A program made the translations under genes and the position numbers. A stretch of 64,000 bases of DNA from Sva-07 sp964592115 (GTDB lineage Bacteria > Actinomycetota > Acidimicrobiia > Acidimicrobiales > Ilumatobacteraceae): positions 13,645 through 77,644 of the forward strand of contig CAZQCP010000003.1 in the NCBI GenBank assembly GCA_964592115.1, in the 5' to 3' direction. The notes beneath the pieces are model-generated. The model was not told where the DNA came from. It ran no database searches and worked only from the letters and a program-made list of their open reading frames with translations. Positions 35,028 through 42,485 of the stretch are shown piece after piece (positions within the stretch are counted from its first letter, which is position 1; the number at the start of each line of letters is the position of its first letter).

Positions 35028-36113
35028 TCAGCCGACAGGTGCAGTGTAGAAGGCACCGGTCGCGCTGTTGGCAGCGACGGACGAACCCGGGGGTAGATGG
35101 GCGAATGGTCCGACGACGGCATCGGCACCGATGGTCGCGGCGTGCCCGACGGTGTGCTCGACCACGACGCCGGGTTCGACCTGACAGTCGACGAGCCGCG
35201 TGTCGGGACCGACATCGCAGCCGTCGCCGACGATGGTCGTTCCCTGCAAGATGGTGCCGGGGTAGAGCGTGACGTCGCGGCCGATCTTCACGGTGACGTC
35301 GACGAACGTCTGGCGTGGATCGAGCATCGTGACACCGTTGAGCAGCCACGCCTTGTTCGTCCGCGACCGCAGCTCGCGCTCGGCCTTGGCGAGCTGCCAG
35401 CGGTCGTTGACGCCCTGTGTCTCCCCGGCGGGCGCCTTGACCGCACCGATGCGGTGGCCCATCTCGGCGAGTACGGCGATGACATCGGTGAGGTAGTACT
35501 CGTGTTGCGCGTTGTCGGTGGTGAGCTTGCGCAGCGCCGGTCCGAGCAGGTCGCGGCGGAACGCATAGATCGACGTGTTGACCTCGAGCACGTCGAGCTC
35601 GTCGGGGGTCGCGTCGCGGTGTTCGATGATCCGGCTGACCTGGCCGTCAGGCTTGCGGATGACACGCCCGTAGCCGCTCGGCTCGTCCATCATGCTCGTG
35701 AGGACGGTCGCCGCGTTGGCGTTCTCGACGTGTGCGTCGACCAGTTCACGGACGGTTTCGGGACGCAACAGCGGTGTGTCGCCGGGGAGCACGACGACGG
35801 TCGCGTTGTCGTCGTAGTCGTCACCGCCGAGCGCCGTCATGCCGATCGATGCGGCGTCGCCGGTGCCGTTCTGCTCTCGCTGTTCGGCGAAGGCGACGTT
35901 GGCCCACGATGGGGCTCGTTCGTCGACCTTCTTCGTCACGAGCTCGGCGCCGTGGCCGACGACGATGACGGTGCGGTCGGGGGTGAGGAGCCGCAGGGAG
36001 TGGATGACGTGGAGGATCATCGCTCGCCCGCAGATGAGATGCAGCGGCTTCGGTCGGGCCGACCGCATGCGGGTGCCCTCGCCGGCGGCGAGCACGATCG
36101 CGGAAACGCTCAT
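35028..36113 (-). CDS. glmU: GlmU-like UDP-N-acetylglucosamine pyrophosphorylase, truncated acetyltransferase domain
   Basis: 361 residues versus about 450-480 for bifunctional GlmU. The uridyltransferase domain is complete (VLAAGEGTRMRS, VLPGDTPLL, then residues to about 240). The left-handed beta-helix starts (VDVTVKIGRDVTLYPGTILQG) but ends about where the acetyltransferase active site (His363 in E. coli numbering) should begin. Only 54 bp separate its stop from prs, so no frameshifted remainder exists. It should make UDP-GlcNAc from GlcNAc-1-P but not acetylate GlcN-1-P. The A of its ATG is also the last A of the CCA of tRNA-Gln. Confidence 0.88.
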   Translation of the reverse strand: MSVSAIVLAAGEGTRMRSARPKPLHLICGRAMILHVIHSLRLLTPDRTVIVVGHGAELVTKKVDERAPSWANVAFAEQREQNGTGDAASIGMTALGGDDYDDNATVVVLPGDTPLLRPETVRELVDAHVENANAATVLTSMMDEPSGYGRVIRKPDGQVSRIIEHRDATPDELDVLEVNTSIYAFRRDLLGPALRKLTTDNAQHEYYLTDVIAVLAEMGHRIGAVKAPAGETQGVNDRWQLAKAERELRSRTNKAWLLNGVTMLDPRQTFVDVTVKIGRDVTLYPGTILQGTTIVGDGCDVGPDTRLVDCQVEPGVVVEHTVGHAATIGADAVVGPFAHLPPGSSVAANSATGAFYTAPVG

Positions 36114-36186
36114 GGCTCCGGGGAGAGGACTCGAACCCCTACACGCGGCACCAAAAACCGCTGTCCTACCATTAGACGACCCCGGA
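36113..36186 (-). tRNA. tRNA-Gln (anticodon UUG)
   Basis: 74 nt cloverleaf. Acceptor stem TCCGGGG/CCCCGGA, anticodon stem GCGGT/GCCGC with loop TTTTGGT (UUG), T arm AGGGG-TTCGAGT-CCTCT, discriminator G and an encoded CCA. The CCA's final A (36113) is the first base of the glmU ATG. It is charged with glutamine, either by the GlnRS encoded at 52991-54694 or by the GatCAB route. Confidence 0.95.
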
Positions 36187-36205
36187 TCGCTCAACTGTCC
36201 TCGTC

Positions 36206-36211
36206 ACGGTA
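36206..36211 (-). promoter_or_regulatory. Possible -10 element TACCGT of the tRNA-Gln/glmU unit
   Basis: Reads TACCGT on the minus strand, 19 nt before the tRNA 5' end. No convincing -35 was found. Confidence 0.35.
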
Positions 36212-36309
36212 CCCCGGCCTGCAGGTGATGACTCCTCCCCACCACCACCGCCACCAGTCGGGCAGCGGCCTTGTGCGGTCCACTCGGTGGCGCGCCCTTC
36301 CGAGCCCGG

Positions 36310-36315
36310 TAGCGT
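36310..36315 (+). promoter_or_regulatory. -10 element TAGCGT, near-leaderless promoter of the bS22 gene
   Basis: TAGCGT ends 10 nt before the ATG at 36326, predicting a leader of only a few bases. Confidence 0.5.
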
Positions 36316-36325
36316 TGCCCGTCCT

Positions 36326-36418
36326 ATGGGTTCTCTGATCAAGAAGCGCCGGAAGCGCATGCGGAAGAAGAAGCACAAGAAGATGCTCCGCCGCACGCGT
36401 CACCAGCGTCGCAAGTAG
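36326..36418 (+). CDS. Small ribosomal protein bS22 (AURKAIP1/COX24-like)
   Basis: A 30-residue, very basic protein beginning MGSLIKKRRKRM and ending RRTRHQRRK. It closely resembles mycobacterial bS22, a tiny protein bound near the decoding region of the 30S subunit. The motif KKRRKRMxKKKHxKxLRRTRxQRRK is kept. A single gene, divergent from tRNA-Gln and convergent with ispE. Confidence 0.93.
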   Translation: MGSLIKKRRKRMRKKKHKKMLRRTRHQRRK

Positions 36419-36486
36419 CCGTCCGCACGCGGTGCCGGGCTGCTGCGACATTCGCACCACGCCCACCCCGAACGGTGGTCACGCGT

Positions 36487-37326
36487 CTATGCGTCGCCCA
36501 CCGCGACACTCGCCGGCACCGTACGAGCGACAATCACATGAGCGCCCTCGTCGATCAGTTCGGCGAGGGCGTCTTGGTGTTCACCGACGGAGAACCACGT
36601 CGCACCGCTGCCCGCCAGGATCGGCGGTTGGCCAACGAGCTCGCTGATCCGATCACGCCACGTCGCGAGTGAGGGCTCGACCGCGAGCGCGGCCGGTTCG
36701 AGATCGTTGGGTCCGTCGGCGGTCGGTCCGCCGAGCTCGTCCCAGGCGCGGTACACGGCGGGCGTGCTGACGACGAGCGGCGGCACGACGAGGGTCACCG
36801 TCCGCACGACATGGGGGAGGGGATCCACGAGCTCGCCGATGCCCCGGACGCGGGCGCGTCCGCCGACGAGACAGAACGCGATGTCGGCTCCGAGGCGCGC
36901 CGCGTCGGCGAGGTCCTCGGGTGTCGGGGTGTCGCTGGTGTACCGGCTGACGTCCACTCCACCGGCGTTCGCTTCTCGCGCCGCCCACCGGAGCACGCTC
37001 GCCGCGTCGCTCGAACCGCCGCCGAGTCCGCCCCCGTGGGGGATGCGCTTGTCGATGTGGACGTGCGCCGTGCGTCCGACCTGGTCGAGGGCGCGGGCAA
37101 CCAGGTTCGATCGATCGACAGGCGTGCCTGGGCCATAGCGACCCTCGATCGACAACCCGTCACCGTCGGAGTCGATCACGAGCAGATCGTGCAGGTCGAG
37201 GCTGACCATCTCGGCGTCGATCAGGTGGAAGCCGTCGTCGCGCACGCCAACGACGCGCAAGTTCCACGTCAACTTGGCGTGGGCCCGCAGCGGGATCTCC
37301 CGGCGGGCGACCGGTCCCGCGCTCAT
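36487..37326 (-). CDS. ispE: 4-diphosphocytidyl-2-C-methyl-D-erythritol kinase
   Basis: A 279-residue GHMP-family kinase of the MEP isoprenoid pathway that phosphorylates CDP-methylerythritol at the 2-hydroxyl. Catalytic K18 (AHAKLTWNL), the ATP loop PHGGGLGGGSSDAA (96-109) and catalytic D148 (LGADIAFCLVGG) are present. Its ATG overlaps the rsmA stop by 4 bp. The N-terminal extension of about 10 residues and a W in place of the usual L/I of KxN are minor differences. Confidence 0.94.
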   Translation of the reverse strand: MSAGPVARREIPLRAHAKLTWNLRVVGVRDDGFHLIDAEMVSLDLHDLLVIDSDGDGLSIEGRYGPGTPVDRSNLVARALDQVGRTAHVHIDKRIPHGGGLGGGSSDAASVLRWAAREANAGGVDVSRYTSDTPTPEDLADAARLGADIAFCLVGGRARVRGIGELVDPLPHVVRTVTLVVPPLVVSTPAVYRAWDELGGPTADGPNDLEPAALAVEPSLATWRDRISELVGQPPILAGSGATWFSVGEHQDALAELIDEGAHVIVARTVPASVAVGDA

Positions 37327-38156
37327 CGTTCCGGGACCGCGCCGTGGGCGTCGGTCAGGCGGCACCAGGCGGTGACATCGAGCTCTTCGGGCCGTGCCGT
37401 GGGGCTCACACCGGCGGCGGCGAACGTGTCCGGCGCAACGATGTCGGCGAGCGACTTGCGGAGCATCTTGCGACGTTGGCCGAACGCGGTGCGCACGAGA
37501 GTGAACAGCGCGCCCGGATCCGTCGCGGGCGGGGTGCGGCGGGTGATCTCGACGAGCGCCGACTCGACGTTCGGTCGGGGTACGAAGACCGACGCCGGCA
37601 CGTGGGCAACGACCTTGGCGTTCGCCCAGTAGGCGACCTTCACGCTGACCGCGCCGTACGCCTCGGTCCGGGGAGCGGCGGCGAATCGTTCGGCGGCCTC
37701 GCGCTGGACCATCACCAGCATGCGTTCGATCTCCGGAACGTCGTCGAGCAGGTCGCACACGAGCGGAGTGGCCACGTTGTACGGGAGGTTGGCCACGAGC
37801 ACCCAGCGGCCGTTGCCCGGCTGTCCGCTGAGCAGGGTGTGCCAGTCGAGATGCATCGCGTCGCCTTCGACCACCGTCACCCGCTCGACATCGGCGACCA
37901 CCTCGCGCAGCAGTGCGGCGAGGCCAGGATCGACTTCGATCGCCGTGATCCTGGCACCCGTCTCGGCGAGCGCCAGCGTGAGCGAGCCGAGTCCGGCGCC
38001 GATCTCGACGACGAGATCATCGGGGCCGATGCGGGCGAGGTCGGCGATCTTGCGGACGGTGTTCGGGTCGGCGACGAAGTTCTGCCCGAGGTCACGGCGC
38101 GGTGCCAGCGCCGCCGATTCGAGGAGCGCGCGGACCGTCGGCCGCGAATGCGTCAC
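37323..38156 (-). CDS. rsmA: 16S rRNA A1518/A1519 dimethyltransferase
   Basis: 277 residues; the KsgA enzyme that dimethylates two adenosines in helix 45 of 16S rRNA during 30S maturation. RRDLGQNFVADP near the N-terminus, SAM motif I EIGAGLGSLT (51-60) and catalytic NLPY (123-126) are intact. The GTG start at 38156 overlaps the upstream gene's stop (GTGA). Order rsmA-ispE is conserved in actinobacteria. Confidence 0.96.
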   Translation of the reverse strand: MTHSRPTVRALLESAALAPRRDLGQNFVADPNTVRKIADLARIGPDDLVVEIGAGLGSLTLALAETGARITAIEVDPGLAALLREVVADVERVTVVEGDAMHLDWHTLLSGQPGNGRWVLVANLPYNVATPLVCDLLDDVPEIERMLVMVQREAAERFAAAPRTEAYGAVSVKVAYWANAKVVAHVPASVFVPRPNVESALVEITRRTPPATDPGALFTLVRTAFGQRRKMLRKSLADIVAPDTFAAAGVSPTARPEELDVTAWCRLTDAHGAVPER

Positions 38157-38833
38157 CGTCTGATCTCGACGTGGATCGGAGCGTCTGTGAGGTCCGCGAG
38201 CTGTGCGAACAGGTCGGTGTGGAGGACGACCTCGTCGCCGAGTTCGCCGCGCTGCACGACTGTGGTGCAGGTGACGCTGTGGCCGTTGTCGAGGTTGACG
38301 ATGGTGACGGAGCGGGCGTTGATGACGCCGGGGACGCCGCACGCGCTGCTCCCGCCGATGCTGTTGCGGAAGGTGGCCTTCGTGCGGATGCGTTCGATCG
38401 TCGGCTTGGCGGGAACGGCGATCTGTGAGAGCCCGGCGCCGATGTTGCTACTTGGGCCGTCGAGGTACACCGGCGCCAGCGATCCCGGCTGGTCGCGCTC
38501 GACGGCCGGCACGGGCGCTCCCGTGGTGGGTGCTGCGGTGGTGGGCGCGGCGACCGTGTCGGGTGTGGGCGCCGTCGGTGCTTCGGTGAGCGCTGCGCCA
38601 GTGGCACCCGCGGCGACGTCGGCCTGACCGGAGCTGGTCGAACCGGCGCCGTCGGCGCTGCGGTCGGAGTCGTGCGCGGCACCGACGTCCACGCCGACCC
38701 CGGCGCCGACGACGGCAACGTTCGGCGCCGCCGATTCCTCCGAACGGTTCGCCCACCACAACGCAGGGAGCGCGATCAGCGTCAACACTGTCGCGAGCAA
38801 GAAGCGTCGCCGGTCGCTGTAGGAAGGTGCCAT
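38153..38833 (-). CDS. Exported or anchored RlpA-like (double-psi beta-barrel) protein at the rpfB position
   Basis: 226 residues. A basic start and one hydrophobic helix (about 12-28, FLLATVLTLIALPALWW) act as signal or anchor; a Thr/Ala/Pro-rich linker runs to about 115; the C-terminal domain (CGVPG ... VTIVNLDNGHSVTC ... VVLHTDLFAQL) resembles the double-psi beta-barrel of RlpA-type cell-wall proteins. The catalytic Asp region reads HTD. In mycobacteria the equivalent slot between tatD and rsmA holds rpfB; here no transglycosylase domain is seen. A peptidoglycan-related role is inferred. Overlaps rsmA by 4 bp. Confidence 0.6.
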   Translation of the reverse strand: MAPSYSDRRRFLLATVLTLIALPALWWANRSEESAAPNVAVVGAGVGVDVGAAHDSDRSADGAGSTSSGQADVAAGATGAALTEAPTAPTPDTVAAPTTAAPTTGAPVPAVERDQPGSLAPVYLDGPSSNIGAGLSQIAVPAKPTIERIRTKATFRNSIGGSSACGVPGVINARSVTIVNLDNGHSVTCTTVVQRGELGDEVVLHTDLFAQLADLTDAPIHVEIRR

Positions 38834-38988
38834 CTCGATCGTCAGTCCGAGTCGGATCGAGGGACCCGTGTGATCGCGTCCGCCGGCCGCCCCGGAGAGC
38901 CGTTCAGCGTACCGGTTCCCCTGCGGAGCGACGATTCGCCGACGGCACCCCGCCACTCTCCGCGTTCGTCGATCTTCGCGCGTATCGT

Positions 38989-39027
38989 CCAAGCAACGCT
39001 TGGGGACGGGCCCCAGCCGTTGCTTGG
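38989..39027. repeat. Family D hairpin, copy 4
   Basis: Outer arms CCAAGCAACG / CGTTGCTTGG and inner TGGGG/CCCCA around ACGGG. It lies 7 bp beyond the tatD stop codon. Confidence 0.85.
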
Positions 39028-39034
39028 AGCCGCC

Positions 39035-39811
39035 TCAGGAGTCGGGCAACGCGAACGCGCGTCGGGCGTTGGCGGTCGTCGCCATCGCGACGTCGGCGAC
39101 CGGAAGATCGCGCAGGTCGGCGATGAACTGGCCGACGTGAGCGACCCATGCCGGTCGGTTCGGCTTGCCGCGGTGGGGGATCGGTGCGAGGTACGGGCTG
39201 TCGGTCTCCACGAGCATCCGGTCCAGCGGGCACAGCTGCGCTGCAGCTTGGACCTCCGGCGCGCCCTTGAACGTGACGATGCCGGAGAACGACAAGACGG
39301 CGCCGAGGTCGAGGGCGCGTCGCGCTTCGTCGGGCCCGCCGGTGAAGCAGTGGAAGATCGTGGACTCCGGGACACCGGCGTCGTCGAGGACGGCGAACGT
39401 GTCGTCCCAGGCGTCGCGGGTGTGGATCACGAGCGGGAGTCCGTTGGCGTGGGCGAGCTCGATCTGCTCGGCGAACGCGTGCCGTTGAACGTCGCGCGGA
39501 GAGTGGTCGTAGTAGTAATCGAGGCCCGCCTCGCCGACGGCGACGATGCCTGGGGTGGCGATGAGGTCGATGATCGTGTCGACGCCCTCGCGGGCATCGT
39601 GGGGGTGCAGCCCGACGGTCGCGTACACGTCGAGATGCGCGGCGGCAACGGCGATCGCCGCCTCCGATGTCGGTCGGTCGCAGCCGACGGTGATCAGCGT
39701 CGTGACGCCGGCGTCGCGCGCTGCGGCGATCGCACCATCGGTTCCGTCCGGGGTCCGCTCGTCGTGCACGTGGCAGTGCGAGTCGAGCCATTCTGGTTGG
39801 CTCGGCCTCAT
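39035..39811 (-). CDS. tatD: TatD-family metal-dependent hydrolase/DNase
   Basis: A 258-residue TIM-barrel hydrolase. Metal ligands are seen in DSHCHVHDE (about 10-18), VGEAGLDYYYD, PLVIHTRDAW, TIFHCFTGG and VETDSPYL. TatD proteins are 3'-5' exonucleases linked to repair. ATG 39811. The first 20 nt of the gene (encoding MRPSQP) are repeated 96 bp upstream, overlapping the metG stop, so a relic of a small duplication lies between them. Confidence 0.94.
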   Translation of the reverse strand: MRPSQPEWLDSHCHVHDERTPDGTDGAIAAARDAGVTTLITVGCDRPTSEAAIAVAAAHLDVYATVGLHPHDAREGVDTIIDLIATPGIVAVGEAGLDYYYDHSPRDVQRHAFAEQIELAHANGLPLVIHTRDAWDDTFAVLDDAGVPESTIFHCFTGGPDEARRALDLGAVLSFSGIVTFKGAPEVQAAAQLCPLDRMLVETDSPYLAPIPHRGKPNRPAWVAHVGQFIADLRDLPVADVAMATTANARRAFALPDS

Positions 39812-39908
39812 GGCAGGTTTCCGGTGGGGCGAGTTTGGTCGGCCTCGCGCCAGTCTTGGTCGCTGGCGCTCCCGGCGACGGCGGTGTCTGGTTGGCTCGG
39901 CCTCATGT
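39792..39908. repeat. 21-nt direct duplication bracketing the metG-tatD gap
   Basis: TCTGGTTGGCTCGGCCTCAT plus G occurs at 39792-39812 and again at 39888-39908. The first copy contains the tatD start codon, the second the metG stop region. Confidence 0.85.
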
Positions 39909-41432
39909 GAGGCGAGGGAAGAGTGCGTCGCCCTTGGTGACAGCAGCGCCGGGAACGTAGCGGCCCCATGCGACGGCGTCGGGGAGCCGCTGGTCGACGA
40001 CCTGCCCGGCGAGCCCGATGCGCTCCCAGATCGTCTGCGCGGTCTCCGGGATCGCCGGCGAGGCGAGAATCGCCACGATCCGCAGCGCCTCGAGCGCATC
40101 GCCCATCACGGCATCGACCGCGGGACCGGGGTCGGCCTTCCACGGCTCGTTCGCCTCGAGGTGCGAGTTCGTCGCCCGCACGAGCTGCCACGTCGCGTCG
40201 AGGGCGCGGCTCGGCTGTACCTGGTCCCACTGTGCTGACGCCTCCGCGAGCGCGGTGGCCGCGACTTCGGCCAGCGCGCTGTCGGGGTTCGGCGCCGTGC
40301 CGATGCCGCCGCACTTCTTGCCGACGACGGTCGCCACGCGGGCGAGCAGGTTGCCGAGGTTGTTGGCGAGGTCGCTGTTGTACCGCGACGTGAATCCCTC
40401 GATGCTGAAGTCGCCGTCGTTTCCGTAGGCGGTGTCGGCGAGCACGTAGTAGCGGAACCCGTCGACGCCGACGTCGTCGATCAGGTCGAGTGGGTCGACC
40501 ACGTTGCCGGCGGTCTTGCTCATCTTCTCGCCGTCGGACAGCAGCCATCCGCCGATCGCCCACCCCTTGGGGAGGTCGATCCCTGCGGACATCAGCATCG
40601 CCGGCCAGTACACGCAGTGCTGACGGACGATGTCCTTGCCGATCAGGTGGAAGTCGACCGGCCACCAGTCGCGGTAGGCGTCGGTGCCGTCGCCGAACCC
40701 GGCCGCGGTGAGGTAGTTCGTCAGCGCGTCGAACCACACGTACGTGACGTGCTTGGGATCCCACGGCAGCGGGATGCCCCACTCGAGCGACGTGCGGCTG
40801 ACCGAGAAGTCGCGCAGCCCGCTGCGGATCAGGCCGAGCGCCTCGTTGCCGCGGTGCTCGGGCTTCATCGCGTCCGGATGGGCGGCGTACCAGTCCAGCA
40901 GGCGGTCCTCGAAGCGCGACAGGCGGAAGAAGTAGTTCTCCTCTTCGAAGTACTCGACGGGGCGCTGGTGGATCGGGCAACAGTCGGCGACGGGTCCATC
41001 GGGGCCGTCGACGACGATCAGCTCGTCGTCGCTGTAGTACTCCTCACAAGCGACGCAGTACTTGCCGGCGAACGTGTCGAGCTCGATGTCCCCGGCGTCG
41101 TAGCAGCGTTGGAGGATCTCTTCGACCGCCGCGTAATGGCGCGGTTCGGTGGTGCGGATGAAGTCGTCGAAGTCGATGTTGAGGCGCTTCCACGCTGCTT
41201 CGAACTTCGGGGCGATCGTGTCGGTGAACTCCTTGGGCGACACGCCGGCGGCCTCGGCGGCTTGTTGGATCTTGAGCCCGTGCTCGTCGGTGCCGGTGAG
41301 GTAGAGGACGTCGTCGCCGAGCAGGCGGTGCCAGCGAGTGAGCGCGTCGCCGACGATCGTGGTGTACGCGTGCCCGAGGTGGGGCTCGGCGTTCACGTAG
41401 TAGATCGGAGTGGTGACGTAGAACCGGGCCAC
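39903..41432 (-). CDS. metG: Methionyl-tRNA synthetase
   Basis: A 509-residue class I aminoacyl-tRNA synthetase. The HIGH motif is HLGH (18-21), KMSKT lies at about 302-306, and the Zn-binding insertion has YCVACEEYYSD ... CCPIH. A tRNA-binding EMAP domain is absent, as in the shorter actinobacterial type. GTG 41432 is preceded by TAACGT with only 6 nt between. First gene of the metG-tatD-(RlpA-like)-rsmA-ispE set. Confidence 0.96.
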   Translation of the reverse strand: MARFYVTTPIYYVNAEPHLGHAYTTIVGDALTRWHRLLGDDVLYLTGTDEHGLKIQQAAEAAGVSPKEFTDTIAPKFEAAWKRLNIDFDDFIRTTEPRHYAAVEEILQRCYDAGDIELDTFAGKYCVACEEYYSDDELIVVDGPDGPVADCCPIHQRPVEYFEEENYFFRLSRFEDRLLDWYAAHPDAMKPEHRGNEALGLIRSGLRDFSVSRTSLEWGIPLPWDPKHVTYVWFDALTNYLTAAGFGDGTDAYRDWWPVDFHLIGKDIVRQHCVYWPAMLMSAGIDLPKGWAIGGWLLSDGEKMSKTAGNVVDPLDLIDDVGVDGFRYYVLADTAYGNDGDFSIEGFTSRYNSDLANNLGNLLARVATVVGKKCGGIGTAPNPDSALAEVAATALAEASAQWDQVQPSRALDATWQLVRATNSHLEANEPWKADPGPAVDAVMGDALEALRIVAILASPAIPETAQTIWERIGLAGQVVDQRLPDAVAWGRYVPGAAVTKGDALFPRLT

Positions 41433-41438
41433 GCCTGC

Positions 41439-41444
41439 ACGTTA
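41439..41444 (-). promoter_or_regulatory. -10 element TAACGT, leaderless-type promoter of metG
   Basis: Reads TAACGT on the minus strand and ends 6 nt before the GTG at 41432. Confidence 0.5.
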
Positions 41445-41508
41445 GAGGTTGGCTCGTGTCCGCCCACCTGGCGATTCGCGCGCTGGCCGTGCCGCGTGCG
41501 GTGGCGGC

Positions 41509-41563
41509 GCCCAAATCTGTCCGGATCTGGCCGCCGTGCGACACGTGGCGGACAGATTTCGGC
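41509..41563. repeat. Family B inverted repeat, copy 5
   Basis: Arms GCCCAAATCTGTCCG / CGGACAGATTTCGGC across 25 bp, in the divergent region between metG and the thioesterase gene. Confidence 0.85.
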
Positions 41564-41588
41564 TTCGGAGTCGGCGAGGATGGGCGGG

Positions 41589-41594
41589 TACGTT
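41589..41594 (+). promoter_or_regulatory. -10 element TACGTT, leaderless-type promoter of the thioesterase at 41601
   Basis: TACGTT ends 6 nt before the ATG. Confidence 0.5.
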
Positions 41595-41600
41595 GCGCCG

Positions 41601-42452
41601 ATGGTCGGAGTGTTCGCGGACGCAACCGCGGTGCGGCGGATAGCTGGCGCAACCGCGGGGAACGTCGGCGCCCGTGACGGCGCGGAACCTGGCGCCTCGG
41701 TGCAGTTCGCGGCGGAGGTGAAGCCCGGCTGGGACATCGGCGGCAACGCCAACGGCGGGTACCTGCTGGCGATCGCGGGGCGGGCGATGGCGGAGACGGT
41801 CGGTCGGCCGCCGGTCACGCTCAGCGCGCACTACCTGCGTCCGGCGCCCGCCGGCCCGTGCACGGTCGATGTGTCGGTCGTGCGGTCGGGCCGCCGGTTC
41901 GCCACGGCCACGGCGAGCCTGACGATGGAGTCGGGAGAGATCATCCGCCTGCTCGGTACGTTCGGCCAGCAGACGCCAGGCGGGCCGTCGTACACGCGCG
42001 AGGCGCCGGTGGACCTGCCGCCGTACGACGAATGCGCACCGCCACCAGAGGCGATCGAGGGGCCCGGACCGGCGATGTTCGGTCGGCTCGCCGTGCGGCT
42101 GCGGCCCGGCGACGACGGGTTCCGGGTCGGGCGCAAGTCGGGCCGCGCCGAGATCGCCGGCTGGTTCGCGTTCGCCGACGGCGAGTCGATCGACGCGATC
42201 GGGCTGTTGCTCGCGTCCGACGCGTTTCCGCCGGCGGTCTTCAACACCGACCTGCCCGTGGCGTGGGTGCCGACCGTCGAACTGACCGTGCACGTCCGGG
42301 CGACTCCTGCGCCGGGACCACTGCGCTGCTGGTTCCGCTCGCGTTTCGTCCACGACGGGATGCTCGACGAGGAAGCCGCGATCTGGGACTCCGCTGGCAC
42401 GCTCGTGGCCCAGAGCCGCCAGCTCGCGCTCGTCCCCCGTCCGCCCGACTAA
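41601..42452 (+). CDS. Thioesterase-family protein (double hot-dog, acyl-CoA thioesterase II-like)
   Basis: 283 residues with two hot-dog halves. The first contains the family's GGNANGGYLLAIAGRAM (about 46-62) and LSAHYLRPAPAG; the second ends SRFVHDGMLDEEAAIWDSAGTLVAQSRQLAL. Members hydrolyse acyl-CoA or act in lipid metabolism; specificity unknown. A related gene is at 57192-58019. Its stop TAA (42450-42452) is the first three bases of a family D hairpin. Confidence 0.82.
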   Translation: MVGVFADATAVRRIAGATAGNVGARDGAEPGASVQFAAEVKPGWDIGGNANGGYLLAIAGRAMAETVGRPPVTLSAHYLRPAPAGPCTVDVSVVRSGRRFATATASLTMESGEIIRLLGTFGQQTPGGPSYTREAPVDLPPYDECAPPPEAIEGPGPAMFGRLAVRLRPGDDGFRVGRKSGRAEIAGWFAFADGESIDAIGLLLASDAFPPAVFNTDLPVAWVPTVELTVHVRATPAPGPLRCWFRSRFVHDGMLDEEAAIWDSAGTLVAQSRQLALVPRPPD

Positions 42453-42484
42453 CGAACGTCGGGGACAGGACCCAACGTTCGTTA
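42450..42484. repeat. Family D hairpin, copy 3
   Basis: Arms TAACGAACGT / ACGTTCGTTA around CGGGGACAGGACCCA. It fills the convergent junction of the thioesterase (TAA inside) and the HAD gene (TGA 1 bp beyond). Confidence 0.9.
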
Positions 42485-42485
42485 C

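Noticed and set aside
34974..35030. Frameshifted remainder of the glmU acetyltransferase domain
   Set aside because: Only 54 bp lie between the glmU stop and the prs start, too little for the missing 90-100 residues in any frame.
35028..36194. Longer glmU starting at TTG 36194
   Set aside because: The extension would translate the whole tRNA-Gln gene; the conserved N-terminus begins at the ATG at 36113.
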